The position numbers and the translations under genes are program-made. Below, piece by piece: positions 1-8,793 of a stretch of DNA of 64,000 nt. Each line of letters starts with the position of its first letter. Position 1 is the stretch's first letter. This stretch comes from Halopseudomonas pelagia (lineage in GTDB: Bacteria; Pseudomonadota; Gammaproteobacteria; Pseudomonadales; Pseudomonadaceae), in assembly GCF_009497895.1 (NCBI RefSeq), contig NZ_CP033116.1, positions 62,001 through 126,000 of the forward strand, given 5' to 3'. The notes below the pieces were generated by a model that was not told the DNA's origin, searched no databases, and saw nothing but the letters and a program-made list of their open reading frames with translations.

Positions 1-150
1 CGCATTGTCGATTTCAGTCTTCTGCGCCAGGCGCTGGCAGACCGGGTGATATTCGATGGACGCAACCTGCTGGATCCGGTCCAGGTGGTTGGCGAGGGGC
101 TGGGTTATTATTCGATCGGTCGTGCCTCGGGCTCCGGGGGCAAGGTTTGA
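1..150 (+). CDS. ugd: UDP-glucose 6-dehydrogenase, C-terminal end (partial)
   Basis: The first 49 codons in frame 1 read through to a TGA at 148-150 and carry the C-terminal signature of UDP-glucose/GDP-mannose dehydrogenases: a DGRNLLDP stretch followed near the end by GYYSIGR. The gene begins outside the window. The family oxidises UDP-glucose to UDP-glucuronate with two NAD+ in the cytoplasm. The next gene overlaps its stop and encodes an epimerase that could use UDP-glucuronate, so the pair plausibly makes UDP-galacturonate for surface polysaccharide. Family assignment from this short tail is good; the exact substrate is inferred. Confidence 0.75.
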   Translation, partial: RIVDFSLLRQALADRVIFDGRNLLDPVQVVGEGLGYYSIGRASGSGGKV

Positions 151-1139
151 AGTTCCTGGTTACCGGAGCAGCCGGGTTTATCGGCTATCACTGCGCTGTG
201 CGTCTGTGTCAGGCGGGCCATGACGTAGTCGGCATCGACAACCTGAATGATTATTACAGTGTCGAACTCAAGCAGGCACGCCTGCAGCGGTTACGGGACA
301 TGCCGGGCTTTGCGTTTGTTGCCCTGGATATAGCCGATCGCGAGGGTATGCAGACGCTGTTTCGCAGCCATCGCTTCGAGCGCGTTATCCACCTGGCGGC
401 TCAGGCCGGTGTGCGCTATTCGTTGGATAATCCCTACGCCTACGCCGATGCCAACCTGGTTGGTTTTCTCAATGTGCTTGAAGGCTGTCGTCAGGAGGCG
501 GTCGGCCATCTGGTCTACGCCTCCAGCAGTTCGGTATATGGCATGAATGCCAAGGTGCCCTTTGCTGTGGGGGATGCCGTGGATCAGCCGGTTTCGCTTT
601 ACGCTGCCAGCAAGCGCGCCAACGAGGTCATGGCCCACAGCTATGCCCACCTCTACAGGATTCCCACCACCGGCCTGCGTTTCTTCACGGTATATGGCCC
701 CTGGGGCCGGCCTGACATGGCCCCTTTCAAGTTCACCAAGGCGATCCTCGAAGGTCGGCCGATAGACGTCTACAACGGCGGGGACATGTCGCGGGACTTT
801 ACCTATATAGATGATGTGGTCGAAGGGGTAATACGCATACAGGATTGTCCGCCGCCGTATGCCGACGAGCCAGAATCGGCTCGTCTGGATGCGCCGGCCA
901 GGTTGTTCAATATCGGTCTGGGTGCACCGGTCAATCTGCTCGATTTTGTCGGCTGCATCGAAGCCGCTACCGGTATGCAGGCCATCAAGCAGATGAAGCC
1001 GATGCAGCCGGGGGATGTGCCGCGCACCTGGGCCGATGTGGAGACGCTGGCACAGAGGACCGGCTTTCGTCCAGCCACCACGCTTGCACAGGGGGTTGCC
1101 AGTTTTGTCAGCTGGTACCGGGATTTCTATGGCGTTTAG
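147..1139 (+). CDS. NAD-dependent nucleotide-sugar epimerase (UDP-glucuronate 4-epimerase-like)
   Basis: This 330-residue extended short-chain dehydrogenase starts at a TTG overlapping the stop of the upstream ugd, which suggests translational coupling. The N-terminal Rossmann motif GAAGFIGYH (about residues 7-15) binds NAD. The catalytic Tyr-x3-Lys is the YAASK segment near residue 152, preceded by the Ser-rich YASSSSVYG strand. The RFFTVYGPWGRPDMAPFKF stretch is typical of UDP-glucuronate 4-epimerases of the capsule/LPS type. Coupling with ugd supports conversion of UDP-glucuronate to UDP-galacturonate, but other 4-epimerisations cannot be excluded. Confidence 0.85.
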   Translation: MKFLVTGAAGFIGYHCAVRLCQAGHDVVGIDNLNDYYSVELKQARLQRLRDMPGFAFVALDIADREGMQTLFRSHRFERVIHLAAQAGVRYSLDNPYAYADANLVGFLNVLEGCRQEAVGHLVYASSSSVYGMNAKVPFAVGDAVDQPVSLYAASKRANEVMAHSYAHLYRIPTTGLRFFTVYGPWGRPDMAPFKFTKAILEGRPIDVYNGGDMSRDFTYIDDVVEGVIRIQDCPPPYADEPESARLDAPARLFNIGLGAPVNLLDFVGCIEAATGMQAIKQMKPMQPGDVPRTWADVETLAQRTGFRPATTLAQGVASFVSWYRDFYGV

Positions 1140-1202
1140 GATATATCCTGGGCTGTCCGGCGCATTGCGTCAGCCAGGCACCCTGCACCGGGCGCAAGCA
1201 CG

Positions 1203-1901
1203 ATGCTGAGGCTGCGCGTTGCCATAAAGGGTCTGATGCTGATTCTGAGCCTGGCCCTGGTCGGGTATCTGTTTGACTCCACCGACCTGGGAACGGCCAT
1301 CAACGAGGCCTGGATCGACGCGCATATCCGCGGCCAGGGAATCGCCGGTGCTGCGCTCTTTCTGGGTATGGGCGGGCTGTTCACCGCCATTGGCCTGCCG
1401 CGGCAGATCATTGCCTTTCTTGCCGGCTATGCCTTCGGCCTGCTCCCCGGGACCCTGCTGGGCGCCCTGGCTGCGCTGCTCGGTTGTCTGATCGCGTTTT
1501 TGTATGCGCGCCTGTTCGGTCGCAATATGCTGCGTCGCCGTCTTGGCCGTCGCGCGGCGCGACTCGACCACTTTGTCCACGAGCATCCTTTCTCGATGAC
1601 GCTGTTGATTCGCCTGTTGCCGGTGGGCAGCAATATACTGACCAATCTTGCGGCGGGTGCATCGAGCGTCCTTCTGCTGCCTTTTCTGGCTGCCAGTTTC
1701 ATAGGCTATCTGCCACAGACACTTGTGTTTGCGCTGGTTGGCAGCGGCATCAATGTTGCTCCCGTGGTGCGGATCGCCAGTGCCGCGGTGTTGTTTGTGG
1801 CCTCCGGCATGCTCGGCGCCTATCTGTATCATCGCTACCGCCGAGGCCTGAGCATTGACGAGGAGGTCGATATAGCCCTGGGCGAGAGCGAGCCGCAATG
1901 A
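1203..1901 (+). CDS. TVP38/TMEM64 family inner-membrane protein
   Basis: A 232-residue polytopic membrane protein of the VTT (DedA-related, SNARE-associated) superfamily. It has an N-terminal hydrophobic segment at about residues 8-25, then the family core: the GLPRQIIAFLAGYAFG re-entrant region near residue 64, and RLLPVGSNILTNLAAG near residue 137. The C-terminus is cytoplasmic, basic then acidic. Homologues are implicated in lipid scrambling or proton-dependent membrane homeostasis, but the substrate here is unknown. It lies between nucleotide-sugar and glycosyltransferase genes in the same orientation, so a role in lipid-linked sugar flipping is a reasonable inference only. Confidence 0.8.
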   Translation: MLRLRVAIKGLMLILSLALVGYLFDSTDLGTAINEAWIDAHIRGQGIAGAALFLGMGGLFTAIGLPRQIIAFLAGYAFGLLPGTLLGALAALLGCLIAFLYARLFGRNMLRRRLGRRAARLDHFVHEHPFSMTLLIRLLPVGSNILTNLAAGASSVLLLPFLAASFIGYLPQTLVFALVGSGINVAPVVRIASAAVLFVASGMLGAYLYHRYRRGLSIDEEVDIALGESEPQ

Positions 1902-1991
1902 GCGCCTGCCAACGCCCGCCCCGATGACGCACCCGATACTTTCGCCCGGCACCTGCGGTGCCGCCAATGAACATGCCTCCAGGGAAACCAC

Positions 1992-2732
1992 ATGTTGACC
2001 CAGCCCGATCTTTCTGTCCTGATCCCGGCCAAGAATGAAGCCGGCAACCTGCCCGCCCTGCTTGAGGAAGTGCGCACTGCACTTGGTGACGAGCACTTCG
2101 AAGTCATTGTTGTGGATGATGGCAGCACCGATGATACGGCGGCCCGTCTGCTTGAGCTCAAGCGCGGCGGTTACCATCAGCTGCGCTTGCTCAGCCATGA
2201 CCACTCCCTGGGCCAGAGTACCTCCCTATACCACGCCGCTCTGGCGGCAAGGGGCGACTGGCTGGCTACCCTGGATGGCGATGGCCAGAACGACCCGGCG
2301 GATATTCCCGGCATGCTGGCCATTGTCCGCGCCGCGGAGCCCGCCGCGAATATCAAGCTGATTGCCGGTCACCGAGTCAATCGGCGTGACACCGCCAGCA
2401 AGCGCTGGGCCTCGCTGTTTGCCAACCGGCTGCGCGGTCGCCTGCTCCAGGACAATACGCCGGACACCGGCTGCGGCCTCAAGCTGGTCGAACGTGATGC
2501 TTTTCTGCGCCTACCCTACTTTGATCATATGCACCGCTTTATCCCGGCGCTGATCCAGCGCCACCAGGGCGGTATGCTGGTGCATCCGGTCAACCACCGT
2601 GAGCGTGGTGCCGGCGTATCCAAATACGGCAATCTTGACCGGGCCCTGGTAGGAATCCTCGATCTGTTCGGCGTGTGGTGGTTGATCCGGCGCACCCGTC
2701 TGAGCGCACGCCCCCGCGAACTGGAGATCTGA
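1992..2732 (+). CDS. Family 2 glycosyltransferase (polyprenyl-phosphate sugar synthase-like)
   Basis: A 246-residue GT-A fold enzyme. The N-terminal strand LSVLIPAKNEAGNLPALL, the VVDDGSTDDT nucleotide-binding motif (about residues 41-50) and ATLDGDGQNDPADIP containing the metal-binding DxD-like acidic cluster (about residues 94-107) match the dolichyl/undecaprenyl-phosphate sugar transferases. It lacks the C-terminal transmembrane pair of ArnC. It probably transfers a sugar from a nucleotide donor to undecaprenyl phosphate, supplying the GT39 enzyme encoded immediately downstream with a gap of 2 bases. The start ATG at 1992 is preceded by AGGGAAACC, a usable ribosome site. Confidence 0.85.
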   Translation: MLTQPDLSVLIPAKNEAGNLPALLEEVRTALGDEHFEVIVVDDGSTDDTAARLLELKRGGYHQLRLLSHDHSLGQSTSLYHAALAARGDWLATLDGDGQNDPADIPGMLAIVRAAEPAANIKLIAGHRVNRRDTASKRWASLFANRLRGRLLQDNTPDTGCGLKLVERDAFLRLPYFDHMHRFIPALIQRHQGGMLVHPVNHRERGAGVSKYGNLDRALVGILDLFGVWWLIRRTRLSARPRELEI

Positions 2733-2734
2733 CA

Positions 2735-4300
2735 GTGAACAATCTCTCTGGCCTTCTGGAAAAAAGATGGTTATGGCGTCTGAGCCGCCTGCGGCGCGCC
2801 ACCCTGCTATTGCTGGTGGTGTTTGCTGCGGTCATGGTCAGTGCCGGCCTTGGCTTGCGGGAGCCATCGAATGTCGATGAAGAGCGTTTTCTCGGTGTTG
2901 CTCTGGAGATGATTCAAGGCAATGACTGGTTGATTCCCCATCGTGCCGGCCAAATCTACCCAGACAAGCCGCCGCTGTTCATGTGGGCCATTGCCTCGCT
3001 GATCGAGATCGGCATACCGCCAATCATAGCGCTGTTCCTGCCGGCGCTGCTGGCGTGTGTGGTCGCGACGGCCTGTCTGTACGATCTTGGCTCACGCATA
3101 TGGAATCGCCGTATCGGGATCATTGCGTCCTTATTATTTCTTGCCACATATCAGACCTACAGCGTTCAGCGGGCGGGGCAGATCGACGGTTTCCTTTTGC
3201 TATGGATTGTCATTGGCTTCTACGGCATGGTGCGGCATCTGTTGCTGGGACCGGCATGGGGCTGGTTCTATCTGTCCTGTGCGGCGATGGGTTTCGGTAT
3301 TATAAGCAAGGGCGTGGGTTTTCTGCCTGCCCTTATGCTCATCCCCTACGCCTACGCCGTTCGGCGGGGCTGGCAGGGCGTGGCGGTCATGCCCGGACGA
3401 GGGCGGGCGTGGGCACTGGGGTTGTTGATAACACTCGCGGCCATTGCCACCTGGCTGGTGCCGCTGGCCATCAAGGTGGTATTTTTTGGTGACGCGGCCG
3501 AACACGATTATCTTTATGAAATTCTTCTGACGCAGACCGCCGAGCGCTACGTCGATGCCTGGCATCATCGGGAGCCGTTCTGGTATTTCTTCGCGGAGGT
3601 GATTCCCAAGAACTGGTTGCCCCTGGTGCTACTGCTGCCCTGGCTGGTTCCCGCCTGGCGCCGCGAGCTGAACAAGCGGGACGGCCGTTATCTGGTGCTG
3701 ATCGGCTGGGTGGTACTGGTTCTGATCTTCTTCAGCCTGAGTTCGGGTAAGCGCAAACTCTATATCTATCCTGCGGTACCCGGTCTGGTGCTGGCCATGG
3801 CGCCCCTTCTGCCCTGGCTGCTGCGTCACTGGTTCGTAGGGCATCCACGCAGACGGAGGATTTTTGTCGGCCTTGCCCTTTTCTGGTTCTGTGCCTGGTT
3901 TGCCCGCGGGTTCGTCGAACCGGTGGTGGTGGGCGGCAACAAACGCCAGGAGCTGATGGCTGATGTGGCGGAAAGAACCGGCGATGCCGATCTGGTTCTG
4001 ACCAACTGGCGCGAGGGCCACTGGCTCTATGCTCGTCAGCCGCTGGTCCATTTCGGTATGGCGGGCGCCAATCAGGCGGAGCGAGCTGTGGAATGGCTGC
4101 GGGGGCATCCGGACGACTATGCCATGATCAGACCCTATGATCTTTCCAGGTGCTTTCTGGAAGACAAGGCAGAGCACATCAGCGATGGCGACGAAGAGGA
4201 CTGGTATCTTGTCCAGGCAGACGCAGATAACGGCAAATGCCAGGATACATTGGTGACAGATCCGATTTATCGCTTCGCCTGGGATAGACCGCTTGAGTAG
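2735..4300 (+). CDS. ArnT-like family 39 glycosyltransferase
   Basis: A large polytopic membrane protein of about 521 residues. I place the start at the GTG at 2735 because an upstream in-frame ATG would overlap the GT2 gene by some 57 bases. Near the N-terminus the NVDEERFLGVALEMI segment carries the acidic residues typical of the first periplasmic loop of GT-C enzymes such as ArnT/PMT. It is followed by PHRAGQIYPDKPPLFMW, the conserved D-K-P-P motif, and about ten hydrophobic helices. The family transfers a sugar from undecaprenyl phosphate to lipid A or another envelope acceptor at the periplasmic face. It is the last gene of the glycan operon. The acceptor is not determined. Confidence 0.85.
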   Translation: MNNLSGLLEKRWLWRLSRLRRATLLLLVVFAAVMVSAGLGLREPSNVDEERFLGVALEMIQGNDWLIPHRAGQIYPDKPPLFMWAIASLIEIGIPPIIALFLPALLACVVATACLYDLGSRIWNRRIGIIASLLFLATYQTYSVQRAGQIDGFLLLWIVIGFYGMVRHLLLGPAWGWFYLSCAAMGFGIISKGVGFLPALMLIPYAYAVRRGWQGVAVMPGRGRAWALGLLITLAAIATWLVPLAIKVVFFGDAAEHDYLYEILLTQTAERYVDAWHHREPFWYFFAEVIPKNWLPLVLLLPWLVPAWRRELNKRDGRYLVLIGWVVLVLIFFSLSSGKRKLYIYPAVPGLVLAMAPLLPWLLRHWFVGHPRRRRIFVGLALFWFCAWFARGFVEPVVVGGNKRQELMADVAERTGDADLVLTNWREGHWLYARQPLVHFGMAGANQAERAVEWLRGHPDDYAMIRPYDLSRCFLEDKAEHISDGDEEDWYLVQADADNGKCQDTLVTDPIYRFAWDRPLE

Positions 4301-4305
4301 TAGCC

Positions 4306-4327
4306 GGCGCGAACGGTTGTTCGCGCC
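4306..4327 (+). terminator. Hairpin after the glycan operon
   Basis: A perfect 9-bp stem (GGCGCGAAC / GTTCGCGCC) with a 4-base GGTT loop begins six bases after the stop of the GT39 gene. It lacks a long T-tract but its position suits an operon terminator. Confidence 0.6.
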
Positions 4328-4426
4328 ACAGTTCGCAGGGCCATCGGTTGGCAGGCATGCATACTCATGCCATGACACTTGCTGCCCAACGCCTGCAGGT
4401 GCTCTGCGCCGGGATTTTTCAGCCTC

Positions 4427-4824
4427 ATGCTGAATCTTGGTGTGGCGCGATTTGCCTACACACCGATGCTGCCGTAGGTGCAGGCCTAGGCCGGACTCAA
4501 TGTGGCCGAGTCGGGTCGGCTGGCAGCAATTAATTACGTTGGCTATCTGAGCGGCGCCTTGCTGGCGTCGTTCATCAGTGATCTGCGACTCAAGGACCTG
4601 TTATATCGTTGGGGTATCGTGCTTGTGGTCGCCAGCACGATCCTGGTGGCGACGACCACCCATTTCTGGATCCGGGGCATATCCGTTATGTGGTCGGCCT
4701 TTCCAGCGCTGCAGGCGTGTTGCTGGGAAGTGCCCTGATTGCGCTGCTCAATCAGTGGCTAGACTGGGGTCAGATGAAAATTTCTAACGAACCAGCAGCG
4801 GACATGGCACTTCCGGTAAGCTGA
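4427..4824 (+). pseudogene. Decayed YbfB/YjiJ-type MFS transporter fragment
   Basis: From the ATG at 4427 the frame reads MLNLGVARFAYTPMLP, then TAG, VQA, another TAG, then AGLNVAESGRLAAINYVGYL and SGALLASFIS, which is the N-terminal signature of YbfB/YjiJ-family major facilitator proteins. Two in-frame TAG stops interrupt it. Near 4675 the reading frame changes: the continuation RYVVGLSSAAGVLLGSALI is found one frame over and ends at 4824. Only the first quarter of a normal 12-helix transporter remains. It marks the left border between the GC-rich backbone and the AT-rich alk island. Confidence 0.75.
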
Positions 4825-5112
4825 TCAAAGCAGAAAAATTGTTAACCGCGGACGATCAGACGAGTTATGTTCATCTGACACCAATTCCCATCCCCTGAGG
4901 TTCGCGGACGTGCTGTGACAGCTTTCGCAACGGCTGCCATGGTAAAGCCGCAAGCAAAGGAGGCGATAACCCCCTTCTTCTAATGAGTCACGCTAAAGTT
5001 TCGGATTTATTATCTGAACTCACGATTCCGAGACCTTTTTCGGAATCGACAGTCCAGCTAAGGCTTTGAGTTTTTCTTGGCGCGTTTGTGCGCCTTTGAC
5101 AGCAACCTTTAC
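4825..5112. other. Gene-free junction with two small hairpins
   Basis: No coding frame with recognisable similarity is visible in these 288 bases. Two inverted repeats sit downstream of alkL: GATTCCGA / TCGGAATC at 5024-5047 with an 8-base loop, and GGCGC / GCGCC at 5079-5094 with a 6-base loop. Either could end alkL transcription, but neither is followed by a T-tract on the minus strand, so a terminator role is only possible. Confidence 0.4.
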
Positions 5113-5784
5113 TTATAATCGGTGTGCGATACCGATGCTTACGATAACGGGATTAACTTTCACTTCTGCCTCAACAGCAGCTGGACCCAAGTTGCCGGTG
5201 ATATCCGCTTTGAAGGGTGCATATCTAACGTCAAAATTTGTCGACCAGTTATTGGACATTTTCCAGCGGAAACCGGCCTGAACTGCAGCAGACCAAGTAT
5301 CTTCGACGTCGAAGCTAGTTAATGCGCGATCCTTCTCATCTAAAAAGAAAATCCGTCCTACACCCGCTCCAAAGTACGGAGAGATGTTGCTACCCGTCAA
5401 GACATGATACTGAAGCGAAAGAATTACCGGACCATAATCTGTTTGACCAAGAAAAAGACCGGAGAGAGACTCTTCGCCCTGAAGGTCCGCACTAGCGGGA
5501 ATGCCGCCAAAAATATTAAATGCCAGCTGATTACTCAGAAAATACGACACGTCGAATGAAACGGTCGTATCGTTGTTAATAGACAGGTTGGAATGTGGAA
5601 CGGGGGCACCCCCCGCAGAGGCTGATCGCAAATCTTCATCGGTTAGAACTCTAGTGGCATTCAGCCCAACCACCCAGTCACCTCTACTGTAAACCGGCTC
5701 AGATTGAGCGTTGGCCAGGCTCGCAGCAAGTGAAAGTAAAAGGAACGCCACTAACGAGACTTTACTAATTATTTTAGGTTTCAT
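5113..5784 (-). CDS. alkL: AlkL, OmpW-family outer-membrane protein
   Basis: The start is the ATG at 5784, which opens a signal peptide (MKPKIISKVSLVAFLLLSLA followed by an A-N-A cleavage region). Upstream in-frame codons do not look coding. The mature part is an 8-stranded OmpW-type barrel with GDWVVGLNATRVL at the N-terminus, the SPYFGAGVGRIFF segment in the middle and a C-terminal INPV/SIGIAHRL-type ending in Leu. At 223 residues it matches GPo1 AlkL (about 230). AlkL eases passage of alkanes and other hydrophobic compounds across the outer membrane. It is the last gene of the alkBGHJKL operon here, 85 bases after alkK. Confidence 0.88.
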   Translation of the reverse strand: MKPKIISKVSLVAFLLLSLAASLANAQSEPVYSRGDWVVGLNATRVLTDEDLRSASAGGAPVPHSNLSINNDTTVSFDVSYFLSNQLAFNIFGGIPASADLQGEESLSGLFLGQTDYGPVILSLQYHVLTGSNISPYFGAGVGRIFFLDEKDRALTSFDVEDTWSAAVQAGFRWKMSNNWSTNFDVRYAPFKADITGNLGPAAVEAEVKVNPVIVSIGIAHRL

Positions 5785-6338
5785 TTTTTTATTATCCTTT
5801 TTGGTATTAAAGCAAATTGGCTTTAGGTAAAACTGCAATTTTTCGTAACACAAATTCCACTCATTGATCCTAGCTTGCCGGTTTATTGACTAGTACTTCC
5901 CCATACTCAGAACGCAGCTGGTTTTTTAATACTTTCCCAGTGGCATTGCGTGGCAATCCTTCCACAAAGATCGCGCGATCCGGGATCTGCCACTTGGCGA
6001 CTTTCCCCTGATAATGAGCAAGAAGTTCCTCCTCAGTAATATTTGCGTCGGGTATTTTTACTGCCAACAGGATCGGGCGTTCGTCCCATTTATCATGGGA
6101 GGCCGCCACTACGGCAGCTTCATTGATGGCAGAATGGCCCATTGCGATTCCCTCCAATTCGACTGTAGATATCCATTCACCACCAGATTTAATAATATCT
6201 TTTGAGCGGTCACGTATTGTCATAAATCCATCATCATTGATCGAAGCAACATCACCTGTCTCGAACCAACCGTCTTCCTCAAGAGTTTGATTTGGTTCAA
6301 CACCGAAGTAATCGGCTACTACCCAATGACCACGGATG

Positions 6339-6342
6339 CGGA
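6339..6342. repeat. Target-site duplication CGGA, left copy
   Basis: CGGA directly abuts the left inverted repeat of the IS in alkK and is repeated at 7540-7543. A 4-bp duplication fits the IS51/IS407 group and shows simple transposition. Confidence 0.9.
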
Positions 6343-6380
6343 GGTAATCCCCCCATTATTAGCGGAGCTCAGAAGTAGAG

Positions 6381-7208
6381 TCAGGCCACCATGGCCAACT
6401 TCTGTCGGGGCGTGATACCACCCAAGGCCATGTTTGGCCGTTCATTATTGTAGGTCCATAGCCACCGAGTTGCATATTCCTGAACCTCCTCAATGGAGTC
6501 GAACAGGTATTGGGCCAGCCAGTCGTAGCGCACGGTGCGATTGTAGCGCTCGATGTACGCATTCTGCTGCGGGTTGCCGGGCTGGATAAAGGCCAGTGCA
6601 ATGCCCTGCTTCTCAGCCCAGGCAGCCAGCGTAGCACTGATGTATTCCGGTCCATTGTCACAGCGGATCTGGACGGGCTTTCCTCGCCATTCAATGATCT
6701 GATCCAGAGCCCGTATGACGCGCTCAGAAGGCAGCGACAGGTCTACTTCAATGCCAAGACCTTCCCGGTTGTAATCGTCAATCACATTGAACAGCCGGTA
6801 GCTGCGACCATCTTCTAACTGGTCGTGCATGAAGTCCATAGACCAGCTGGCATTGATTACCGTGGGCACCGCGAGTGGCTCGGGTTTCTCGCGTACCAAG
6901 CGTTTACGGGGCTTGATGCGCAGGTTCAGTTCCAGTTCCCGATAAATTCGATAAACACGTTTATGGTTCCAGAGGTATCCCTTTACGTTGCGCAGATACA
7001 GAAAACACAATCCAAAACCCCAGTTGCGCTGGTTATGGGTCAACCGAACCAGAAGGTCCGCGATCTCGGAATTCTCACTGTTGAGCCTGGCCTGGTAGCG
7101 ATAGCAGGACTCACTGACACTGAAGGCTACACAGGCCAGGCGAATACTACAGCGACCAGCTGCAACAGTTTTTTGCGCCATCTCGCGGCGAAGAGATGGC
7201 TTTACCAC
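6381..7208 (-). CDS. IS3-family transposase OrfB (integrase core)
   Basis: A 275-residue protein with the retroviral-integrase-like DDE core. The first Asp is in [15 protein letters not shown], the second in [10 protein letters not shown], and the Glu in [18 protein letters not shown]. The [17 protein letters not shown] ending is typical of the IS51/IS407 group. It overlaps orfA by 7 bases, consistent with a programmed -1 frameshift giving the OrfAB transposase. No stop or frameshift lesion is seen. Confidence 0.92.
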   Translation of the reverse strand: MVKPSLRREMAQKTVAAGRCSIRLACVAFSVSESCYRYQARLNSENSEIADLLVRLTHNQRNWGFGLCFLYLRNVKGYLWNHKRVYRIYRELELNLRIKPRKRLVREKPEPLAVPTVINASWSMDFMHDQLEDGRSYRLFNVIDDYNREGLGIEVDLSLPSERVIRALDQIIEWRGKPVQIRCDNGPEYISATLAAWAEKQGIALAFIQPGNPQQNAYIERYNRTVRYDWLAQYLFDSIEEVQEYATRWLWTYNNERPNMALGGITPRQKLAMVA

Positions 7209-7468
7209 TTTCCCTCAAGAGCCTCCTTGCGTAACTCGGATTTGAGGCGCTCTTCGGCGTACATTTTTTTCAGCCGCCGGTTCTCATCTTCTAGCTCTTT
7301 CATGCGCTTGATCATGGACGTATCCATGCCGCCGAATTTCGCTCGCCACTTGTAAAAACTGGCACTGCTCATACCGTGTTCGCGGCAGAGCTCCGGCACC
7401 GGTATGCCGCTCTCGGCTTGTTTCAGAATCGCCATGATCTGGCTGTCGGTAAAACGTGATGTCTTCAT
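7202..7468 (-). CDS. IS3-family OrfA (helix-turn-helix protein)
   Basis: Start chosen at the ATG at 7468, giving 88 residues ([20 protein letters not shown]...), the usual OrfA length for this group; the frame is open further upstream but reads into the terminal repeat. An N-terminal helix-turn-helix ([20 protein letters not shown], about residues 25-44) binds the IS ends. A C-terminal leucine-zipper-like segment ([20 protein letters not shown]) mediates oligomerisation. Confidence 0.9.
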   Translation of the reverse strand: MKTSRFTDSQIMAILKQAESGIPVPELCREHGMSSASFYKWRAKFGGMDTSMIKRMKELEDENRRLKKMYAEERLKSELRKEALEGKW

Positions 7469-7539
7469 GCAGAATCTCCCTCCAAATAGCTTACGGAAAA
7501 TTCTACTTCTAATCACCGCTGTTTTTTGGGGGGATTACC

Positions 7540-7543
7540 CGGA
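7540..7543. repeat. Target-site duplication CGGA, right copy
   Basis: Second copy of the 4-bp duplication bounding the IS in alkK. It joins the N-terminal half of alkK to the element. Confidence 0.9.
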
Positions 7544-8793
7544 GATTTCCCTGAGCAATGGCATCTTCGGGCAGTTGATGACCGTCTTCTCCCACAATTT
7601 TGAGCTGCACCCCGTAGGGAGGCCGTCCCTGGCTTTCACGGATTTTGTTTCTTCCTTCTTCCGAAAGAGTATTGTGTTTCGACAGCAGTGCGTTGACGGT
7701 TCCGATCGGTGATGTTTCTGTCATTCCCCATGCATGGACAACTTCTACGCCATATTTACCACGAAACTCCGACATCATTGAGGGCGGACAAGCGCTACCC
7801 CCTATCACCGTCCGTTTAAGCGACTGTGCCGAGGAGCCAAGCTCGTCCAAAGCCGACAGAAGTCCCTGCCAAATCGTAGGCACACCCAGCGCAATCGTTA
7901 CGCTTTCTGAATCGATCAGCTTGACCAAACTTTCCCCATCCAGGCCAGGACCAGGCAACACAAGTTTGGCTCCAACCATCGCCGTAATGTAGGGTACCCC
8001 CCACGCATTTACGTGAAACATAGGAACAACCGGCATCACCACGTCCCGTGCCGATAAATTCAGTGCGTCGGGTTGAGCAGCTACCAGCGCGTGCAGAACG
8101 GTGGAGCGGTGTGAATAGAGCACCCCTTTGGGATTTCCGGTGGTGCCCGATGTATAGCAGAGGCTTGAGGCCTGGTTTTCGGCGATTTCAGGCCAATTCG
8201 CGTTAGGCGTTCCTCGCTGGAGAAACTCTTCATAAAACAACAATCCTGGAAATTGTGCTGCAATTTCTTCGTCCGGTTCGGACATCAATGCAAATTTCTC
8301 AACCGTCTCCAGTCGGTCTCGGATTTTTGAAACAATCGGAAGGAACGTTTTGTCAAAGAATATGACTTTGTCTTGAGCATTATTGATAACGTAAACGAGT
8401 TGTTCTGGAAACAGTCGCGGGTTAATGGTGTGACACACCATCCCGCCACCAGAGATGCCAAGATAACACTCTAGGTGTCCTACGTTATTCCAACAAATAG
8501 TCGCGCACCGATCCCCCTGGACATAGCCTGCCGTTCGAAGCGCTGACGCAAGTTGTCGCGACCGCTCCGAAACAGTTGCCCAGTAAGATCGACTGGGATT
8601 TCCATCCGTTCCTATCGACACAATCTCAGCGTCTCCATGGTAGCGAGCAGCATGGTCGATCAAGGAATTCACGGTGAGTTCCATGTTCATCATTTGGCCA
8701 AGCACGTTTATCTCCTGTCGTTTTGGTAGTTGGTTGACGCGAGTATCTGGCGTCATTAAGGTCCAATGTGGAAGGCATAATCCGGGTTTGAAC

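Larger units (their letters stand above)
6343..7539 (-). mobile_element. IS3-family element (IS51/IS407-like group) inside alkK, copy 1
   Basis: A 1197-bp element with 12-bp perfect terminal inverted repeats GGTAATCCCCCC. It is flanked by the 4-bp direct duplication CGGA (6339-6342 and 7540-7543). It carries overlapping orfA and orfB on the minus strand, the same direction as alkK. Both orfs look intact, so it may be active. A second, internally deleted relative lies at 35671-36518. Confidence 0.93.
5870..8705 (-). pseudogene. alkK: AlkK, medium-chain acyl-CoA synthetase, split by an IS element
   Basis: Start GTG at 8705 (protein begins with LGQMM after the initiator), preceded by AGGAG at good spacing. 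The N-terminal part (8705 to 7543) has the adenylation motif SLCYTSGTTGNPKGVLYSHR and the VPMFHVNAWG and HAWGMTETSP motifs of AMP-forming synthetases. The C-terminal part (6338 to 5870) resumes with IRGHWVVADYFG, then ETGDVAS, RSKDIIKSGGEWIS and a final lysine region NATGKVLKNQL. An IS3-family element at 6343-7539 interrupts the frame just after the GNL codons, so no full protein is made. Removing the element and one 4-bp repeat restores one frame. AlkK normally activates fatty acids produced by AlkH. Confidence 0.92.

Noticed and set aside
1170..2204. Long minus-strand frame (344 aa) opposite the TVP38 and GT2 genes
   Set aside because: Low-complexity Gln/Arg-rich composition, no motif, and it lies antisense to two well-supported genes in GC-rich DNA.
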